Assembly: GCF_000427865.1 (NCBI RefSeq)
Contig: NZ_ATYV01000009.1
Location: 95,060-159,059, forward strand
Source: Corynebacterium sputi DSM 45148
GTDB taxonomy: Bacteria > Actinomycetota > Actinomycetes > Mycobacteriales > Mycobacteriaceae
DNA length: 64,000 nt
Reading direction: 5' to 3'
Of this stretch, positions 27,967 through 37,499 are shown in pieces. Position numbers and translations under genes: made by a program. A model generated the notes under the pieces. It saw nothing but the letters and a program-made list of their open reading frames with translations, searched no databases and was not told the origin of the DNA. Numbering within the stretch: position 1 is the stretch's first letter; the number at the start of each line of letters is the position of its first letter.

Positions 27967-30173
27967 ATGAGTGGGAAAGGACCGTTGGGGATGCCCGGGT
28001 ATAACGGGCTGTCCGGACGGCTTCTGCGCTACGTCACTGCCTTTGATCCCAGGCGGGTGCGGCTCCACAACGCGGTGGCTGCCTCTGCGACGGTCGCGAT
28101 GTCGGCCGTCATCTGTCTCGTGCTCGTGCGGACTACTCCAGTTGCATCGGAGCTGCTGGTCCTCAGCAGTTTCATGGCGTTGATGTCGGTCATGATGGCG
28201 AAAGACAACACGGCGCGCGGTCGCTTCGTAACGACGTGCCTCATGCTGCCTGCCGCTCTGGTCACGGTGGCCCTGACGATGATGCTGAGCCATAACCGAC
28301 TCGCTGCAGTCACACTGTTTGTCCTGTTGGCTGGGATGTCGGTGTGGCTCAGGAAATTTGGTTCCCATGCCTCCGGTGCCGGCACGATCGCGGTGTTCGC
28401 TTGCTGCTTCGCCCTAGTGCTCAGGATTTCCCCTGATGAACTTGGGTCCACCTGCGTGGCGATGACGGTAGGGGTTGGCTCTGCAATCGTCATGCGCGCG
28501 ATTCGAGTGCGGCAGCGACCGCGAGCAGAGCTCCAATTGTTGATCAAAGAATTCCGGGCGGCCGCCTCTGGCGCGGTGGTACTGGCATCGCAAAAAAGCG
28601 TCCCGAACAAGGAGAATCTGCCGCTCGATCACCTTGACGAGGTGGTCCTTGCGATCTCTTCATGCTCCAAGGAGCACGACCCTCAAGCTGTTATCGGTGT
28701 GGGGTCGCAAGACCTGACTGAAGTCGTCTTCGCGTGTCGGGTCGGTATTAACAGGATTTGTCGGGACTTCGCCTCGATGGATGGCGGTCCCGGCTCCAAT
28801 GCGGTCCTTGCTCACCTGACGAGTGACCTGGAAAGAGTGCTCTGGCGGCGGCTGGATGATGCCGAATCCCAAGAGCTCACCGCCCGCGCACACAACGTGC
28901 TGGAGACAACCGATGTCTCTGACGAAGCAAGCCTCGTGGAGGTGCTGATCGCCCGGAACATTCTCAATCAACTGCGGTTGTTGGAGATGGTGATCTCGTC
29001 AGCGCCAACAGAATCCGCACCGACGGCGTACTTGCCTCCTGAAAGTGCGTTGGAGGAGGTAGCCGAGTCGATAGCGACGGCCTCTGTTCCTTGGTGGGCA
29101 CCGTGGCTGCGGTTGTCGGCGAGTGGATCTCGGCCAACAGGTGGTATTGGGCGGTGCTGGCCGCTTTCATCATCTTCACTGGGGTTACCAGCCGTGGTGC
29201 GATCCTCACCAGGGCCTGGCGTCGCGTCGCAGGCACAGTGGTCGGGGTTGTCCTTGGCGTGGCGCTGGTGTTCGTTGCTTCCAGTGATCCTGCAGCGATG
29301 GTCGTCATCATCGTGGTCTGCGTATTCCTTGCGGTGTATCTGGCGCCGGTCAACTACGGGTTCATGGTCGCGGCAATCACGGTGATGCTGGCGGCGATGT
29401 ACACCTTGCTTGGTGTGTTCTCCCTGGGTCTGCTCGAAATCCGCATCGCCGAGACCCTCGCCGGCGCTGCCATCGGATCGGTGTGTGCCTCCTTGGTGTT
29501 CTCCACGAGTTCGGCTCCGGAGCTAAGGGCTGCCACCGACGACTACTTCGCCGCGCTGGAAAATCTCGTAGACCAGGTCGAGGGGTTGCTAAGCGGCGGT
29601 GACGCATCGCCGGCGGGCATCCTCACCGCCGTAACGAGGCTCGACTCCTGCGATGACAGGATCTCCACGGTCGTCTCCTCAACCACCGCCACCTTCATCA
29701 GCACGAGACGATCCCTCATGCACGGGTCGCTCGCGATCATGGGCTCTGTGACACATTCGGGCGACCGGTTAGCTCAGGGATCGATGTCCCTGGAGAGGCG
29801 GCACCGTGAGTCGGGCAGCGATTCAGATCCGCTCGTCAGCTCGGCCATTTCTGCAGCGCTGCCAAGGCCAGTGGCTATGGTCCGCGACGACATCAACGAC
29901 ACCAAGAGGGCGCTTCGCGCGTACAGCGCTATGAATCGGCGCGAGAGAGTGAAAAGCGGTGTGTGGCATGTGGCCTCGGGCCGTTATTGGGAGTCGCGCC
30001 GGGCAAAAGGCACCGAGGCAGCGCCTGCACCGGCCGAGGCCGCGGTGCTGGATCTTTTCCAGGAAGTGACGATCCGCTCGAACTCTCCACAGTTTGGTGT
30101 GGTCGTGGAGATGTCCCGATTGGACTGGGCATTGCGGGAGATGCCGAGGCTGAGCGACCGTATCCTGCGCTGA
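27967..30173 (+). pseudogene. FUSC-family membrane protein gene interrupted by a frameshift
   Basis: The first frame (from 27967) encodes about 375 residues of an FUSC-type exporter: a block of N-terminal helices then a long cytoplasmic domain. Near 29077-29095 the similarity switches to another frame. The reading VGTVAAVVGEWISANRWYW is the expected start of the second FUSC helix block, and it continues to 30173. The first frame meanwhile runs on as a low-complexity Ser/Trp-rich tail to 29385. A single frame change would rejoin a protein of roughly 735 residues. It may be a real mutation or a sequencing error. An intact, shorter FUSC gene lies at 50863. Confidence 0.7.
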
Positions 30174-30209
30174 CGGATAACTCCGATCATGGTTCGTACA
30201 CTGGCGCCC

Positions 30210-31148
30210 ATGACTGAGAATCTGGTGGTGTCCGTGCCCGAAGACGAACTGAAGGCCCTGCTTGAGGCTGAGCCGGACTTGTCGGACGTGGAATTTGTCC
30301 TGTGGGACGCGAAGACGCCTCCGCCGCGGACATCTTTCGACATCACGGTGATGCCGTATCTTGCTCCGCCGGAGATCCTCGGCATCCTCGACGGGGTGCC
30401 GACCCGCCTGGTGCAGTGGCAGGCCATTGGCGTCGATGACGTGGGGGGTCACCTCCCGGACGGTGTCGTGTTCGCCAACGCCACGACGGTGCATGAGGCT
30501 GCGACTGCGGAATTGGCTGTCGGCCTGGCTCTGGCTGCACAGCGCCGGATTGCCGACGCCGTCCGCAACGCGGACAAGCACCAGTGGCTCCCAGATTTCC
30601 AGCCCTCGCTGGCGGATCGGAGGGTGTTGTTGGTGGGGTATGGAGGCGTCGCGAAGGCGCTCGAGTCGAGGCTCGCACCCTTTGAAGTGGAGCTCGTCCG
30701 TGTCGCCAGCTCCACCCGCACGGAGCAGAACGATGCAGGTCAGGATGTCGCGGTGCATGGCACCGACGAGCTAAAAGATTTGCTTCCCGACGCCGACATC
30801 ACCATCATCACCCTCCCACTCAACGACGCCACCGAGGATCTCTTCGACGCCGACATGATCGCCGCGATGCCCGGTGATTCATTGTTGGTCAATGTTGGCC
30901 GGGGCGGCGTGGTGGACACCGACGCGCTGGTGGATGCGCTGAACGCCGGCACGATTCGCGCCGCACTCGATGTGGTCAACCCCGAGCCGCTGCCGCAGGA
31001 CCACCCATTGTGGGATTGCCCGAATCTGCTGATCACCCCGCACAACGGTGGGGATACCTCCGCTCGGCTGCCACGGATCGCCAAGCTCGTTCACCGTCAG
31101 ATCGACGCGCTGCGTGAGGGTCGGGAACCGGAGAACCTGCTCTCCTAA
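30210..31148 (+). CDS. D-isomer-specific 2-hydroxyacid dehydrogenase
   Basis: About 312 residues from ATG 30210; an ATG at 30189 in frame would add seven. The NAD-binding motif is VLLVGYGGVAKALES (about residue 140). The Arg-Glu-His catalytic set is visible in LLVNVGRGGVVDTDAL, VVNPEPLPQDHPLW and LLITPHNGGDTS. The enzyme family reduces 2-keto acids or oxidises D-2-hydroxyacids with NAD(P); the substrate is not predictable. The first 110 residues are diverged. It converges on the acyl-CoA dehydrogenase with only 24 bp between stops. Confidence 0.85.
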   Translation: MTENLVVSVPEDELKALLEAEPDLSDVEFVLWDAKTPPPRTSFDITVMPYLAPPEILGILDGVPTRLVQWQAIGVDDVGGHLPDGVVFANATTVHEAATAELAVGLALAAQRRIADAVRNADKHQWLPDFQPSLADRRVLLVGYGGVAKALESRLAPFEVELVRVASSTRTEQNDAGQDVAVHGTDELKDLLPDADITIITLPLNDATEDLFDADMIAAMPGDSLLVNVGRGGVVDTDALVDALNAGTIRAALDVVNPEPLPQDHPLWDCPNLLITPHNGGDTSARLPRIAKLVHRQIDALREGREPENLLS

Positions 31149-31172
31149 TCGGCAGTTGAGGCCGCCGTCGAA

Positions 31173-32396
31173 CTATCGGAAGGCTTGCTCCCCGGTCAGG
31201 GCCTGTCCGAGGATGAGCTGGTGCATCTCAGCGGTGCCTTCGTAGGTCAGCACCGACTCAAGGTTGTTCGCGTGCCGGATCGGGGAGTATTCGGTGGTGA
31301 TTCCGGAGGCTCCCAACAGTGTCCGGCAGGTTCGGGCGATTTCTAGGGCTTCGCGCGTGGAATTGAGCTTGCCTAGCGAAATCGACTGCGGAGGAAGGTC
31401 TCCCGCGTCCTTCATTCGCCCCAATTGCAGCGCCAGCAGCAGGCCCTTATCCAACTCCAGCACCATGTCTGCAAGCTTCGCCTGCGTGAGCTGATAACTG
31501 GCGAGGGACTTCTCAAAGACCATCCGCTCTTGGACGTAGCCCAGGGTCTGCTCAATGCAATCTCGCGCGGCGCCCAGCGCACCGAAGATGATCCCGAACC
31601 GTGCCTCACTCAGGCACGACAATGGACCCCGTAATGAGTCCGTCTGTGGAAGGCGAGAGGTGTGGGGTAGGTGGACGTCGTTAAGCGAGATCTCTGACGT
31701 GATCGACGCGCGCAGCGACACCTTCCGATGGATATCCGTGGTGCTCACGCCCTCGGTGCCTTTTTCGACGAGGAAGCCCCCGTAGCCATCCTCCGTCCGG
31801 GCCCAGATGACCATGACATCCGCGAGTGAACCATTGGTGATCCATGTCTTCGTGCCATTGAGAACCCAGCCATCGCCCTCGCGGCGGGCAGTGGTGCGCA
31901 TGCCGGCAGGGTCGGAACCGTAGTCGGGCTCGGTCAGGCCGAAACAACCAATGGCGGTGCCGGCAGCCATCTCCGGGAGCCAGCGCTGCTTCTGATCCTC
32001 GTCGCCCCAGCGGTGGATCGCGTACATCGCGAGAGAACCCTGCACGGAAACAAAGGACCTCAGTCCCGAGTCGACCGCTTCCAGCTCCATGCAGGCCAGA
32101 CCGTATGCAACCGACGACGTGCCGGCGCAGCCATACCCCTCCAGATGCATGCCGAGCAGCCCCATTGCCCCGAGTTTCGGCCCGAGATCCCGAGGAATCT
32201 CGTGGTTATCGAACCAACCTGAAACGTGAGGGCGAAGTTCCTTGTCACAGAAATCGCGGACCGTGTCGCGGATGGCGCGCTCTTCCTCGGTGAGGAGTGA
32301 ATCGAAGGCGATGAGTTCGGTGGGGGTGTACGTCACGGTGGTCCTCTCAGCGGTGGAGATCTTTCCGCCGAGGGTACGGGGAGTGAGGGCGGTCAC
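31173..32396 (-). CDS. Acyl-CoA dehydrogenase (glutaryl-CoA dehydrogenase-like)
   Basis: 407 residues with the three ACAD parts: a helical N-domain (TEEERAIRDTVRDFCDKELRPHV), a beta-domain with GCFGLTEPDYGSDPAGMRTTA and GWVLNGTKTWITNGSLADV, and a helical C-domain. The catalytic Glu region reads LESVLTYEGTAEMHQLILGQALTG, where the Glu in YEGT is at the position used by glutaryl- and short-chain enzymes. The last segment is close to glutaryl-CoA dehydrogenases. It oxidises an acyl-CoA using FAD. The first 20 residues may be non-native, and a later start is possible. Confidence 0.85.
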   Translation of the reverse strand: MTALTPRTLGGKISTAERTTVTYTPTELIAFDSLLTEEERAIRDTVRDFCDKELRPHVSGWFDNHEIPRDLGPKLGAMGLLGMHLEGYGCAGTSSVAYGLACMELEAVDSGLRSFVSVQGSLAMYAIHRWGDEDQKQRWLPEMAAGTAIGCFGLTEPDYGSDPAGMRTTARREGDGWVLNGTKTWITNGSLADVMVIWARTEDGYGGFLVEKGTEGVSTTDIHRKVSLRASITSEISLNDVHLPHTSRLPQTDSLRGPLSCLSEARFGIIFGALGAARDCIEQTLGYVQERMVFEKSLASYQLTQAKLADMVLELDKGLLLALQLGRMKDAGDLPPQSISLGKLNSTREALEIARTCRTLLGASGITTEYSPIRHANNLESVLTYEGTAEMHQLILGQALTGEQAFR

Positions 32397-32443
32397 GTTG
32401 TGGAGCGGATCTTGGCCCTAGCCGAAGGAGGCGCCGGCGCTTC

Positions 32444-33694
32444 TTACTCCGCTAGGACCGTCCTGCCTCGCTTTGCGACGTCCTTTCTCCCATGCACGAC
32501 GGCATACCAAACGGTTGCTAGCACGACGACCACCGCGAGCACTGCGTACATCGACCCGTATCCGGCAGCGGAGACAAGGAATCCCAAGAAGATCGGACCC
32601 AGACCAATGCCGACATCTGCGAGCAGGAGCAGCGTCGAGATGCCGGTGCCTAATTGGTGTGTCGGGACGGAACTGACCGCGATCGCCTGGGCAGCGGGCA
32701 TGAGGGTGCCGTAGCCGAGTCCTGTCATTGCTCCGGCAACGACGACCATCCAGTCGGCGTCAGCCACGGCGAGGAAAAGCAGCGCCAGGGCGAAGAAGAT
32801 CACGCCGAAGTAGATGACGATGTTGTCTCCACGCACATCCTGCACCTTGCCCAGCAGCAGGCGCATGATCAACATCGAGAACGCATATGCAACGAAGAAC
32901 AGTCCGGCGCCGGTTACTAGGTCCCGTTCCTCGGAGTAGGCGTTGAGGTAGGTGATCACGCCCGAGTAGGACAGGCCGATCAGCAACATGAAGATGCCGA
33001 TCGGGATCACGGCCGGGTGCGCGATGGACTTCAGGCTGAAGCGGGGCTTCTGCTCGGAAGCAGCGTCGATGTCTTCCTTGGGGCCTTTTAGCAGCAGTCC
33101 CAGTGCTAGGCCGATGATGGCGGTGATGAAGGTGGTCCAGAAGAGGACGTCGTAGGTGAAGTTTCCGACGAGGAAAAGTCCGAGAGCCGGACCCACGGCC
33201 GTGGCGAATGTCGTGCCGAGCGCAAAGTATCCGGTGCCCTCTGCGCGGCGGTGGTCAGGGATGACCTGCTGAACGATCGCCATGATGGCGGTGCTGGCGA
33301 TGGCGTACGCGAAGCCGTGCAGGAGTCGGACCCCGATGAGCAGGGGCAACGATCCGGCCGGAATGTACAGCCCGCAAGCGATGACAACGACCACGAGGGA
33401 CGCCAGCATGATCGCCCGACTGCCGAACCGATCAACGATGTATCCGGAGAAGAGCCTCGCGACGGTCGCGCCGACCACAAACGCGCTGGAGGCGAAGCCA
33501 CTGGCTGCATCAGAAGCGGCGAATTGGCGCACCGCGTACAGCGCGACGGTGGTGACCAGCGTGTAGAAGGCCAAGTACTGGACGAAATTGACCAACCAGG
33601 CCAGTACGAAGTCTGTGGTGATCAGTTTCTGTTGGTGTCCGGCTGTCTGTGCGGCTGAGTCGCGTGCGGCAGCGGGATTCGACTCCGTTGTCAT
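32444..33694 (-). CDS. Major facilitator superfamily efflux transporter
   Basis: 416 residues with twelve predicted membrane segments. The motif between helices 2 and 3 reads FSGYIVDRFGSRAIMLAS, which matches MFS motif A (G-x-x-x-D-R-x-G-R/S). A central charged loop (KGPKEDIDAASEQKPRFSLK) divides the halves, and the C-terminus is basic and cytosolic. It is likely a drug or metabolite exporter. It diverges from a MarR-type regulator, with two operator-like repeats between them, so it is probably the regulated target. Confidence 0.85.
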   Translation of the reverse strand: MTTESNPAAARDSAAQTAGHQQKLITTDFVLAWLVNFVQYLAFYTLVTTVALYAVRQFAASDAASGFASSAFVVGATVARLFSGYIVDRFGSRAIMLASLVVVVIACGLYIPAGSLPLLIGVRLLHGFAYAIASTAIMAIVQQVIPDHRRAEGTGYFALGTTFATAVGPALGLFLVGNFTYDVLFWTTFITAIIGLALGLLLKGPKEDIDAASEQKPRFSLKSIAHPAVIPIGIFMLLIGLSYSGVITYLNAYSEERDLVTGAGLFFVAYAFSMLIMRLLLGKVQDVRGDNIVIYFGVIFFALALLFLAVADADWMVVVAGAMTGLGYGTLMPAAQAIAVSSVPTHQLGTGISTLLLLADVGIGLGPIFLGFLVSAAGYGSMYAVLAVVVVLATVWYAVVHGRKDVAKRGRTVLAE

Positions 33695-33730
33695 AGGTGT
33701 CCCTTTCTCCCGGTGCGCCTGATGAGAGGC

Positions 33731-33776
33731 GAAATTGTATGATGCAATTTCTACTCCTGGAGGTTGTATGCTGCAA
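33731..33776. promoter_or_regulatory. Paired MarR-type operators
   Basis: TTGTATGATGCAA (33735-33747) and TTGTATGCTGCAA (33764-33776) differ at one base and are imperfect dyads of MarR style. The first extends to GAAATTG-N7-CAATTTC (33731-33751). They are 29 bp apart between the divergent MFS and MarR genes. Confidence 0.7.
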
Positions 33777-33818
33777 ATGCTGACGATCCGGGACGGAAGA
33801 TGCGGAAGGACCTGAATC

Positions 33819-34274
33819 GTGGATAACCCGCTGCTCGACGACCTCGCCTACGAACACATGTTGATCTCGAGGCACGCACTACAAGGCTCCTCGGCGCATG
33901 GTCGCGAGCCTGCGCTGGACCGCAGTGCGACGGTCCTTCTTGCTCGACTGGCAGCGCAGGGTCCGATGAGCGTCGCAGAGCTTGCCGACGCTTTCGACCT
34001 CGACATCTCCACCGTTCATCGCCAGGTTGCAGCGGCGATGAAGCATGGACTGATTGAGCGAGTCGGTAACCGCGAGGGTGGTAACGCTCGCAAACATGTA
34101 CCGACCGACGAGGGGTCCAGGCGCCTTGCAGCAGAACTCGACAGTCGCGCCGAAGCGGTGCACAAGGTGGTCGACCAGTGGGATGAGTCCGAACTCGATC
34201 AGCTCGTCTCGCTCATGAGGAAGTTCAATCGCGATGTTGAGAAGCTCCGCGGTAGGCCGTGGCCGAGGCCTTGA
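33819..34274 (+). CDS. MarR-family transcriptional regulator
   Basis: 151 residues, typical size. The winged helix shows GPMSVAELADAFDLDISTVHRQVAAAMKHGLIER (seen as two parts around residues 48-80) and the wing NREGGNARKHVPTDEG. The flanking helices for dimerisation are at both ends (LVSLMRKFNRDVEKL near the C-terminus). It probably represses the divergent MFS exporter by binding the paired TTGTATG-type operators, with relief by a small ligand. Both the ligand and the exported compound are unknown. Confidence 0.87.
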   Translation: MDNPLLDDLAYEHMLISRHALQGSSAHGREPALDRSATVLLARLAAQGPMSVAELADAFDLDISTVHRQVAAAMKHGLIERVGNREGGNARKHVPTDEGSRRLAAELDSRAEAVHKVVDQWDESELDQLVSLMRKFNRDVEKLRGRPWPRP

Positions 34275-34732
34275 GCTTGTGATTGGCCGGGGTAGTGGAG
34301 GGGCCCCGTCAGTTTATTTGTGAGTGGCGAAGGTCAATGGTCGATGACTTTGGCTGTGTCGAAGTAGCCTGGGCGCGTCGCAGCGTGTCCATGAGGTTTG
34401 CGAGGCTATCGCCGTTGACGTGCTCCCTCTGAGCTTTTCATTGGAAGAACTCTATCTACCCATAAGCAAAACATCGTTGAAAGTATCAGTTTTCTCCTGG
34501 GTTTAGAGAGTGACGAGCATGACAGTCGGATAAGATATCCAGTTAGATGTATCCGCATGCCCGTGTGCGGTCAGCGTCTGAAAGCTCGGCTTCCCGGATG
34601 GTGCGAACAGCAGGTCGGGGAGGGGAACAGAGTCACGAGAAGGTCGGCGTCCAGGCGAAGGTCATCGGTCGGATCGGGCATCTGCCGCAGCAGTTCAGCG
34701 CACTTGCTGGAGAACAAACTGTAGGAGAGAGA
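34275..34732. other. Intergenic region upstream of the cytochrome b561-like gene
   Basis: No full gene is seen. On the minus strand a short open stretch of about 40 codons (about 34309-34430, containing GDSLANLMDTLRRAQ) has coding-like residues but no clear start and may be a gene remnant. A possible -10 box TAAGAT lies near 34530. AGGAGAGAGA precedes the ATG at 34733, setting the start of the next gene. The frame of that gene is open further upstream to 34547 but without conserved-looking sequence. Confidence 0.4.
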
Positions 34733-36547
34733 ATGTCGACAGACCCGAACAGCCAGGGGTTGCCGGACAACACTGAGGGTGACGCGAACCGGCCGAAGGC
34801 CAAGCGCGTCACACCTCCGCCCCCGGGTGGTGCACGTCAGGCGAGCGCCGATAAGGCTGCTCGCCAGGAAGCTGCTCCCGCTCAGGAAGAGCAGACCCCG
34901 GCACCGGAGGCTTCGGAGCAGAACACTGCAGCAGCGGAAACTCCTGAAGCCCCCAAGACCACCGAAGCCCCCGCAGCCGAGCAGGCCGAGCCCGCTCAGC
35001 CGGAAGCTCCCAAGGCCGCTCCGGCGCCGAAGGCTCCGCCGGCACCGGGTGGTGCCCGCAAGGGTGCACCGGCTCCCGGTGGCGCTCGCAAGTCAGCCCC
35101 GGCCCCGGGCGCAGCCAGCGCCGATGACTCTGAGGCAGCCGCAGCTCCGGCTACCGGTGGCGCACCTGCTCCGAAGCCGGGCGGCGCTCCCGCTCCGGGC
35201 GGCGCAAAGAAGGGTGCTCCGGCACCCGGTGGTGCCAAGGCCGGTGCTTCGGCACCCGCCGGCGCTCCTGCTCCGGGTGGAGCTCCGAAGCCGGGCGGTG
35301 CTCGCGCAGGTGCTCCCGCCCCCGGTGGCGCACCCAAGCCCGGTGGCGCTCCTGCCCCCGGTGGTGCCCCCAAGCCCGGTGGTGCCCCCACCCCGGGCGG
35401 TGCACCCAAGCCCGGTGGTGCCCCCACCCCGGGCGGTGCACCCAAGCCCGGCGGTGCCAAAGGCGGAGCTCCGGCTCCCGGTGGCGCCCCGACCCCGGGC
35501 GGTGCACCCAAGCCGGGTGGATCCGCTCCGAAGCCCGGCGGCGCAGCCCCGACCCCCGGTGGCGCAGCGAAGGCCGGCACGGCTACCAAGGCTGGCGCCA
35601 AGAAGGCTCCCGCTAAGAAGCCGGCCAAGAAGGCCGAGCCGAAGATGATCGGTGAGCGCACCATCGGTCAGTGGGGCAAGTTGGTCGGTATCGGCCTCTT
35701 CGCCGCACTGGTCCTGGCTGCCATCTCCGTGTTCTTCGCCCGTTGGCTCATTGAGGTTCCGGCCGTCGCCGATTGGGTTGGTCGTTACCCGGGTGAGTAC
35801 CATTCGCCGGCCGACCCGGAGCCGGGCTTCCCTGCCTGGGCTCGTTGGGGACACTTCCTGAACTTCTTCTTCATGATCCTGATCATCCGTTCGGGTCTGC
35901 TGGTGCGTCACCAGCAGAAGCCGCCGGCCTACTTCCAGCCGCGCAAGGGTGGAAAGAAGATCAGCATCTACCTGTGGATGCACACCATGCTGGACATCCT
36001 GTGGATTCTGAACGGCCTCATCTTCATCATCTTGCTGTTCGCTACCACCCACTGGGCCCGCATCGTGCCGACCAGCTGGGAAGTCTTCCCGAACGCGCTG
36101 TCCTCCATGCTGCAGTACGCAACCCTGGATTGGCCGGAAGAGGACGGTTGGGTGAACTACAACAGCATCCAGCAGCTCATGTACTTCACGGTCGTGTTCA
36201 TTGCCGCACCGCTGGCAATCATCTCGGGTCTACGTATGAGCGAGTGGTGGCCGGAGAAGGCCGAGAAGCTCAACAAGCTGTACCCGGCTCCGCTGGCTCG
36301 TAAGATCCACTACCCGGTCATGCTGTTCTTCGTGCTGTTCATCATTATCCACGTGTTCCTGGTGTTCTCCACGGGCATGCGCAAGAACCTCAACGGCATG
36401 TTCATGGGCGTTTCGGACGCAACGAGCTGGGGTGGCTTCATCTGGATGGTCGCTGCGATCTTTGTGACTATCGCCGCCGTGTTCGCCGCACGTCCGCTGA
36501 TTCTGGCTCCGATCGCAGGCAAGTTCGGCAACATCAGCACCCGCTAA
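34733..36547 (+). CDS. Cytochrome b561-like membrane protein with Pro/Gly/Ala repeat N-domain
   Basis: 604 residues from ATG 34733. Residues 1-100 are acidic and Ala/Pro/Glu-rich. About residues 100-285 are repeats of PGGA(P/R/K)xP. A Lys/Ala-rich patch (about 285-305, KAGAKKAPAKKPAKKAEP) precedes the membrane domain. From residue 310 there are five membrane helices with histidines in ARWGHFLNFFF, LWMHTMLDILW, ARKIHYPVML and IIIHVFLVFSTG, positioned as bis-haem ligands of cytochrome b561/thiosulfate-reductase-type b subunits. It probably transfers electrons across the membrane. The partner is unknown, though the next genes are thiol-redox proteins. The repeat-rich extension is unusual. Confidence 0.72.
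   Translation: MSTDPNSQGLPDNTEGDANRPKAKRVTPPPPGGARQASADKAARQEAAPAQEEQTPAPEASEQNTAAAETPEAPKTTEAPAAEQAEPAQPEAPKAAPAPKAPPAPGGARKGAPAPGGARKSAPAPGAASADDSEAAAAPATGGAPAPKPGGAPAPGGAKKGAPAPGGAKAGASAPAGAPAPGGAPKPGGARAGAPAPGGAPKPGGAPAPGGAPKPGGAPTPGGAPKPGGAPTPGGAPKPGGAKGGAPAPGGAPTPGGAPKPGGSAPKPGGAAPTPGGAAKAGTATKAGAKKAPAKKPAKKAEPKMIGERTIGQWGKLVGIGLFAALVLAAISVFFARWLIEVPAVADWVGRYPGEYHSPADPEPGFPAWARWGHFLNFFFMILIIRSGLLVRHQQKPPAYFQPRKGGKKISIYLWMHTMLDILWILNGLIFIILLFATTHWARIVPTSWEVFPNALSSMLQYATLDWPEEDGWVNYNSIQQLMYFTVVFIAAPLAIISGLRMSEWWPEKAEKLNKLYPAPLARKIHYPVMLFFVLFIIIHVFLVFSTGMRKNLNGMFMGVSDATSWGGFIWMVAAIFVTIAAVFAARPLILAPIAGKFGNISTR
35378..35449 (+). repeat. Two exact 36-bp tandem repeats inside the Pro/Gly/Ala region
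   Basis: The 36-bp unit starting GGTGGTGCCCCCACC occurs at 35378-35413 and again at 35414-35449 without change. It encodes 12 residues of the PGGAP type. The surrounding 35030-35600 holds many imperfect copies, so the domain probably varies in length by slippage or recombination. Confidence 0.85.
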
Positions 36548-36598
36548 AAGCGTCGCTTCCCGACGTTCACAAGCACCCACCGCCCAACCGCGGACCTG

Positions 36599-36653
36599 AA
36601 CTCCCGGACCTCATCCTCCGAGTCACTGACTTGGGGAAGGGGCCGGGAGTTTT
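36599..36653 (+). terminator. Terminator after cytochrome b561-like gene
   Basis: AACTCCCGG (36599-36607) pairs with CCGGGAGTT (36643-36651), followed by TTTT counting the stem end. The loop is long (35 bases), so strength is uncertain. Confidence 0.5.
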
Positions 36654-36770
36654 GTGCTGCCAGGGGGGAGGCAAAATTCGTAGTTTCCCGAGCCGTTGGT
36701 GTCACCGCTTAGGGTGGTTGGAAGTGCACCGAAGGGTGCTCCAGGTGCGGAAGATGTGTTGGGAGATTTG

Positions 36771-37484
36771 ATGGAGCGAAGCGTCGCAGAGAAGATCCGG
36801 TTCTGGTCCATTCCGGTGGGAATCGTCGTTATCGCGGGGTTGTTGATCACGATCATCGTGCTGCAGGTCCGCTCATCGGATGAGGCCTCTAGAGGCAATT
36901 CCGCGGCGGAGGCAGGAGACGTCGAGCAGCAAGATCTGTCTTTCCTGGAGACCCGCAGCATCAATGACGTGCAGTCCGCTGGTGACCTGGATGCGCCGGT
37001 GGGCCTGATCGTGTTCTCGGACTATCAGTGCGCGTACTGCGCCCGATGGAATGAGGAGGTGCTCCCGGAGTTGATGGATCAGGTTGAGGACGGCGCATTG
37101 CGGATTGAGTGGCGTGACGTGAACACCTACGGGGAGATCTCTGAGCGGGCCGCGCGAGCTGCACATGCGGCGGGAATCCAGGGACAGTACTGGGAGTATC
37201 ACTCCGAACTCTTCCCGGACGGTGACACCCGATCGATGGAAGGGCTTTCCGAGGAGTCACTCGTGACCATCGCCGAGGATCTGGGCCTTGACCCTGTGCA
37301 GTTCCGCGAGGACCTGAGCTCAGAGCAGACCCACGCTCAGATCCAGAACTACGCCTCGATCGGCCGTGACCTGGGTGTTAATGCCACGCCGACATTCATC
37401 CTCGGCGGCGAACCCCTCGTCGGAGCCCAGCCCTACGACGTTTTCATGGACACCCTCGACCGCGCCCACGACAACGCCGAATAG
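36771..37484 (+). CDS. DsbA-family membrane-anchored thiol oxidoreductase
   Basis: 237 residues from ATG 36771, with a GGGAG site. One N-terminal membrane anchor (about residues 10-32) places the rest outside the membrane. The thioredoxin-fold active site is FSDYQCAYCARWNEE (C-A-Y-C, about residues 85-88), and the cis-Pro loop is GVNATPTFILGGEP (about residue 206). The family introduces or reshuffles disulfides in exported proteins. The next gene, 15 bp downstream, encodes a CcdA-like electron carrier that could recycle it. Confidence 0.87.
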   Translation: MERSVAEKIRFWSIPVGIVVIAGLLITIIVLQVRSSDEASRGNSAAEAGDVEQQDLSFLETRSINDVQSAGDLDAPVGLIVFSDYQCAYCARWNEEVLPELMDQVEDGALRIEWRDVNTYGEISERAARAAHAAGIQGQYWEYHSELFPDGDTRSMEGLSEESLVTIAEDLGLDPVQFREDLSSEQTHAQIQNYASIGRDLGVNATPTFILGGEPLVGAQPYDVFMDTLDRAHDNAE

Positions 37485-37499
37485 CCACGGTGCCCGGAG

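Noticed and set aside
35378..35449. CRISPR-like direct repeats
   Set aside because: The repeats are in-frame coding units without spacers inside the cytochrome b561-like gene.
34996..35664. 222-codon antisense Gly/Ala/Pro frame
   Set aside because: It is the mirror of the PGGA repeat and has the same low complexity.
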